Shown here piece by piece: positions 62,965-64,000 of a DNA stretch of 64,000 bases. Position numbers and translations under genes: made by a program. Below the pieces are notes generated by a model. The model searched no databases. It saw only the letters and a list, made by a program, of their open reading frames with translations, and was not told the DNA's origin. Numbering within the stretch: position 1 is the stretch's first letter; each line of letters opens with the position of its first letter. The DNA lies in contig JBAMDO010000570.1 in NCBI GenBank assembly GCA_037074765.1, positions 1 through 64,000 on the forward strand, given 5' to 3'. The stretch is from Mansonella perstans. Its lineage: Eukaryota; Nematoda; Chromadorea; Rhabditida; Onchocercidae.

Positions 62965-63066
62965 CGTAGTATTGATTTCGGGATAGCTTAAATATTGAAT
63001 AACTTAAATATCGACGTAGTACTGAATTTGGGATTAGCTTAAAATATTGATTTCGGGATAGCTTAA
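62965..63066. repeat. Tandem repeat at the edge of the right duplication
   Basis: ATTGATTTCGGGATAGCTTA occurs at 62971 and 63046, with a diverged third copy between (TGAATTTGGGATTAGCTTAA). Confidence 0.8.
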
Positions 63067-63121
63067 AGTTTTGTTTCCTTTTGTTGCATTTCTGTTTCCT
63101 TTTTCTGGTTTCTATTACTAC

Positions 63122-63186
63122 CCGGTCGGACTTCAGGACAGTCAGGAACACCGAGAGTACGGGGACCGCTGGAGTCAATGGTATAA
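63122..63186 (+). pseudogene. Collagen-like gene fragment (duplicate of the C3 end)
   Basis: Matches the end of the C3 pseudogene from CGGTCGGACTTCAGGA to ATGGTATAA. No leader or promoter is present: the duplication breakpoint cuts the gene. Confidence 0.8.
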
Positions 63187-64000
63187 AATAAAGATGATAT
63201 TGATTATAACACTGAAGACAGCGAAAGCAGTAATGGAAAAGTTCCACTCCAAAAGTTTTGTTGACAAAAGTTTTGAATTTATTTCAGTGCCAACGAGAGC
63301 AATTGAATATCAGTTGTTTATAAGCAATCTTATTTTCATTCTTTTTGCTTTCAATAAAAATCTTGCAAAAAAAGAAAATTAAGAAAATCTTGTGAAAAAA
63401 TTCACTACATTGATGCATTTAAGTGTAATTTTTAAAATTGGTTTGGAAATAATTAAATAACCAACAATAAAAGTAATTGTTAATAAGTCACAAATTTGTC
63501 ATAAAATATTTTGTTTACCTGAAATGATATTATTGTTATTTTGAATTCAAATTGTTTACAGGTCAATTTTTCGACTAAACTTGCTTAACTGATCAATGTC
63601 AAATTCGAATTTAATAATTTAAAAAGCAATTTAGAATTGATAATGTTCCATAATAACAAATTCTAAATAATTTAGAAAATTTATTTTGCTTAATAATATG
63701 TTATGAAAACAACATAAAGAATGATACTATTAAGGTTAATGACAACTTGAAATTTATAATATCAACAATAAGATAATAACATTAGTTGTAAAAATAACAA
63801 TAATGATAATCACGCATTGATAGTTACGATAATATCAATAAAAACATTAATTGATTTAATTGTCTCTTTTAAGTGCTGGTGATCAGCTTATCCTTGCAGT
63901 CCCGGCAATCCTGGTAACCCTGGTGGTCCCGGTAGTCCTCGTGGTCCTATTGGTCCCGGTAATCCTGGCGCTCCCATTGGTCCAGGTGGTCCACGCTGTG
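63138..64000. repeat. Segmental duplication, right copy (truncated by window)
   Basis: Direct copy of 50420-51283, including the spacer with its AATAAA signal and the 3' part of the minus-strand mini-collagen. Confidence 0.95.
63888..64000 (-). CDS. Secreted mini-collagen, 3' part (duplicate of C4), partial
   Basis: From the window end to a TAA, a clean Gly-X-Y run ([19 protein letters not shown] and onward) in one frame. Gly is kept where the C4 copy has Glu. The 5' half, with leader and the G-run where C4 is frameshifted, lies outside the window. It could be the functional member of the family. Confidence 0.6.
   Translation of the reverse strand, partial: QRGPPGPMGAPGLPGPIGPRGLPGPPGLPGLPGLQG

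Larger units (their letters stand above)
60735..63121. other. Intergenic, low-complexity rich
   Basis: No gene recognised. Contains the A-rich tract at 61190-61460 and a repeated 24-base segment (TTTTGAAGTTTTTCGTTTAT plus TAGT) at 61989 and 62442. Numerous TTTTTGA-rich stretches occur between 62230 and 62780. Confidence 0.5.

Noticed and set aside
1..64000. CRISPR arrays, operons or bacterial-type genes
   Set aside because: No regularly spaced repeats with unique spacers; all supported genes are intron-rich eukaryotic genes.

Overview
The window looks like nuclear DNA of a parasitic spirurid, probably filarial, nematode. The evidence is the very AT-rich sequence, many introns with worm-type TTTCAG acceptors, a Patched-family gene beside a nematode-specific hedgehog-related gene (QUA/Hint type), probable trans-splice acceptors just upstream of start codons, and a nuclear fragment of a nematode-like mitochondrial cytochrome b. 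The species cannot be fixed from sequence alone.

Layout. 1-2648 is AT-rich and CT-rich DNA that may hold unrecognised 5' exons. 2649-17331 (+) is a 29-exon Patched-family gene, complete at its 3' end. Converging on it is a 7-exon tetraspanin (19201-22865, -). A 5.8 kb gene-free gap separates the tetraspanin from the divergently oriented 11-exon qua-1-like gene (28683-35197, +), which carries a secreted N-terminal Cys domain, a 21-residue tandem-repeat linker and a C-terminal Hint autoprocessing domain. Patched and hedgehog-related proteins belong to connected families in nematodes (moulting, cuticle, sterol handling). Their closeness here is an observation, not proof of co-function.

36.5-54.2 kb and 63.1-64.0 kb form an accessory zone made of duplicated and inverted units. 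Each unit carries a very small secreted-protein gene: a short signal peptide with a conserved core, followed by a collagen-like Gly-X-Y stretch (C units) or a short non-collagen tail (B units). Most copies are decaying through Gly-codon loss, single-base frameshifts, stops and a lost splice acceptor. One unit holds a perfect 43-bp inverted repeat that looks like a template-switch event. An ~860 bp segment at 50.4-51.3 kb recurs at 63.1-64.0 kb.

55767-57187 (+) is a probable six-exon gene for a single-pass membrane protein of unknown function. Cytochrome b mitochondrial DNA lies at about 57.9-58.2 kb. 59006-60734 (+) is a six-exon, comparatively GC-rich gene with a C2H2 zinc finger. The rest is low-complexity and repeat-bearing intergenic DNA. 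Splice sites were deduced by eye from reading-frame continuity and GT/AG positions. No rRNA, tRNA or CRISPR array was recognised.
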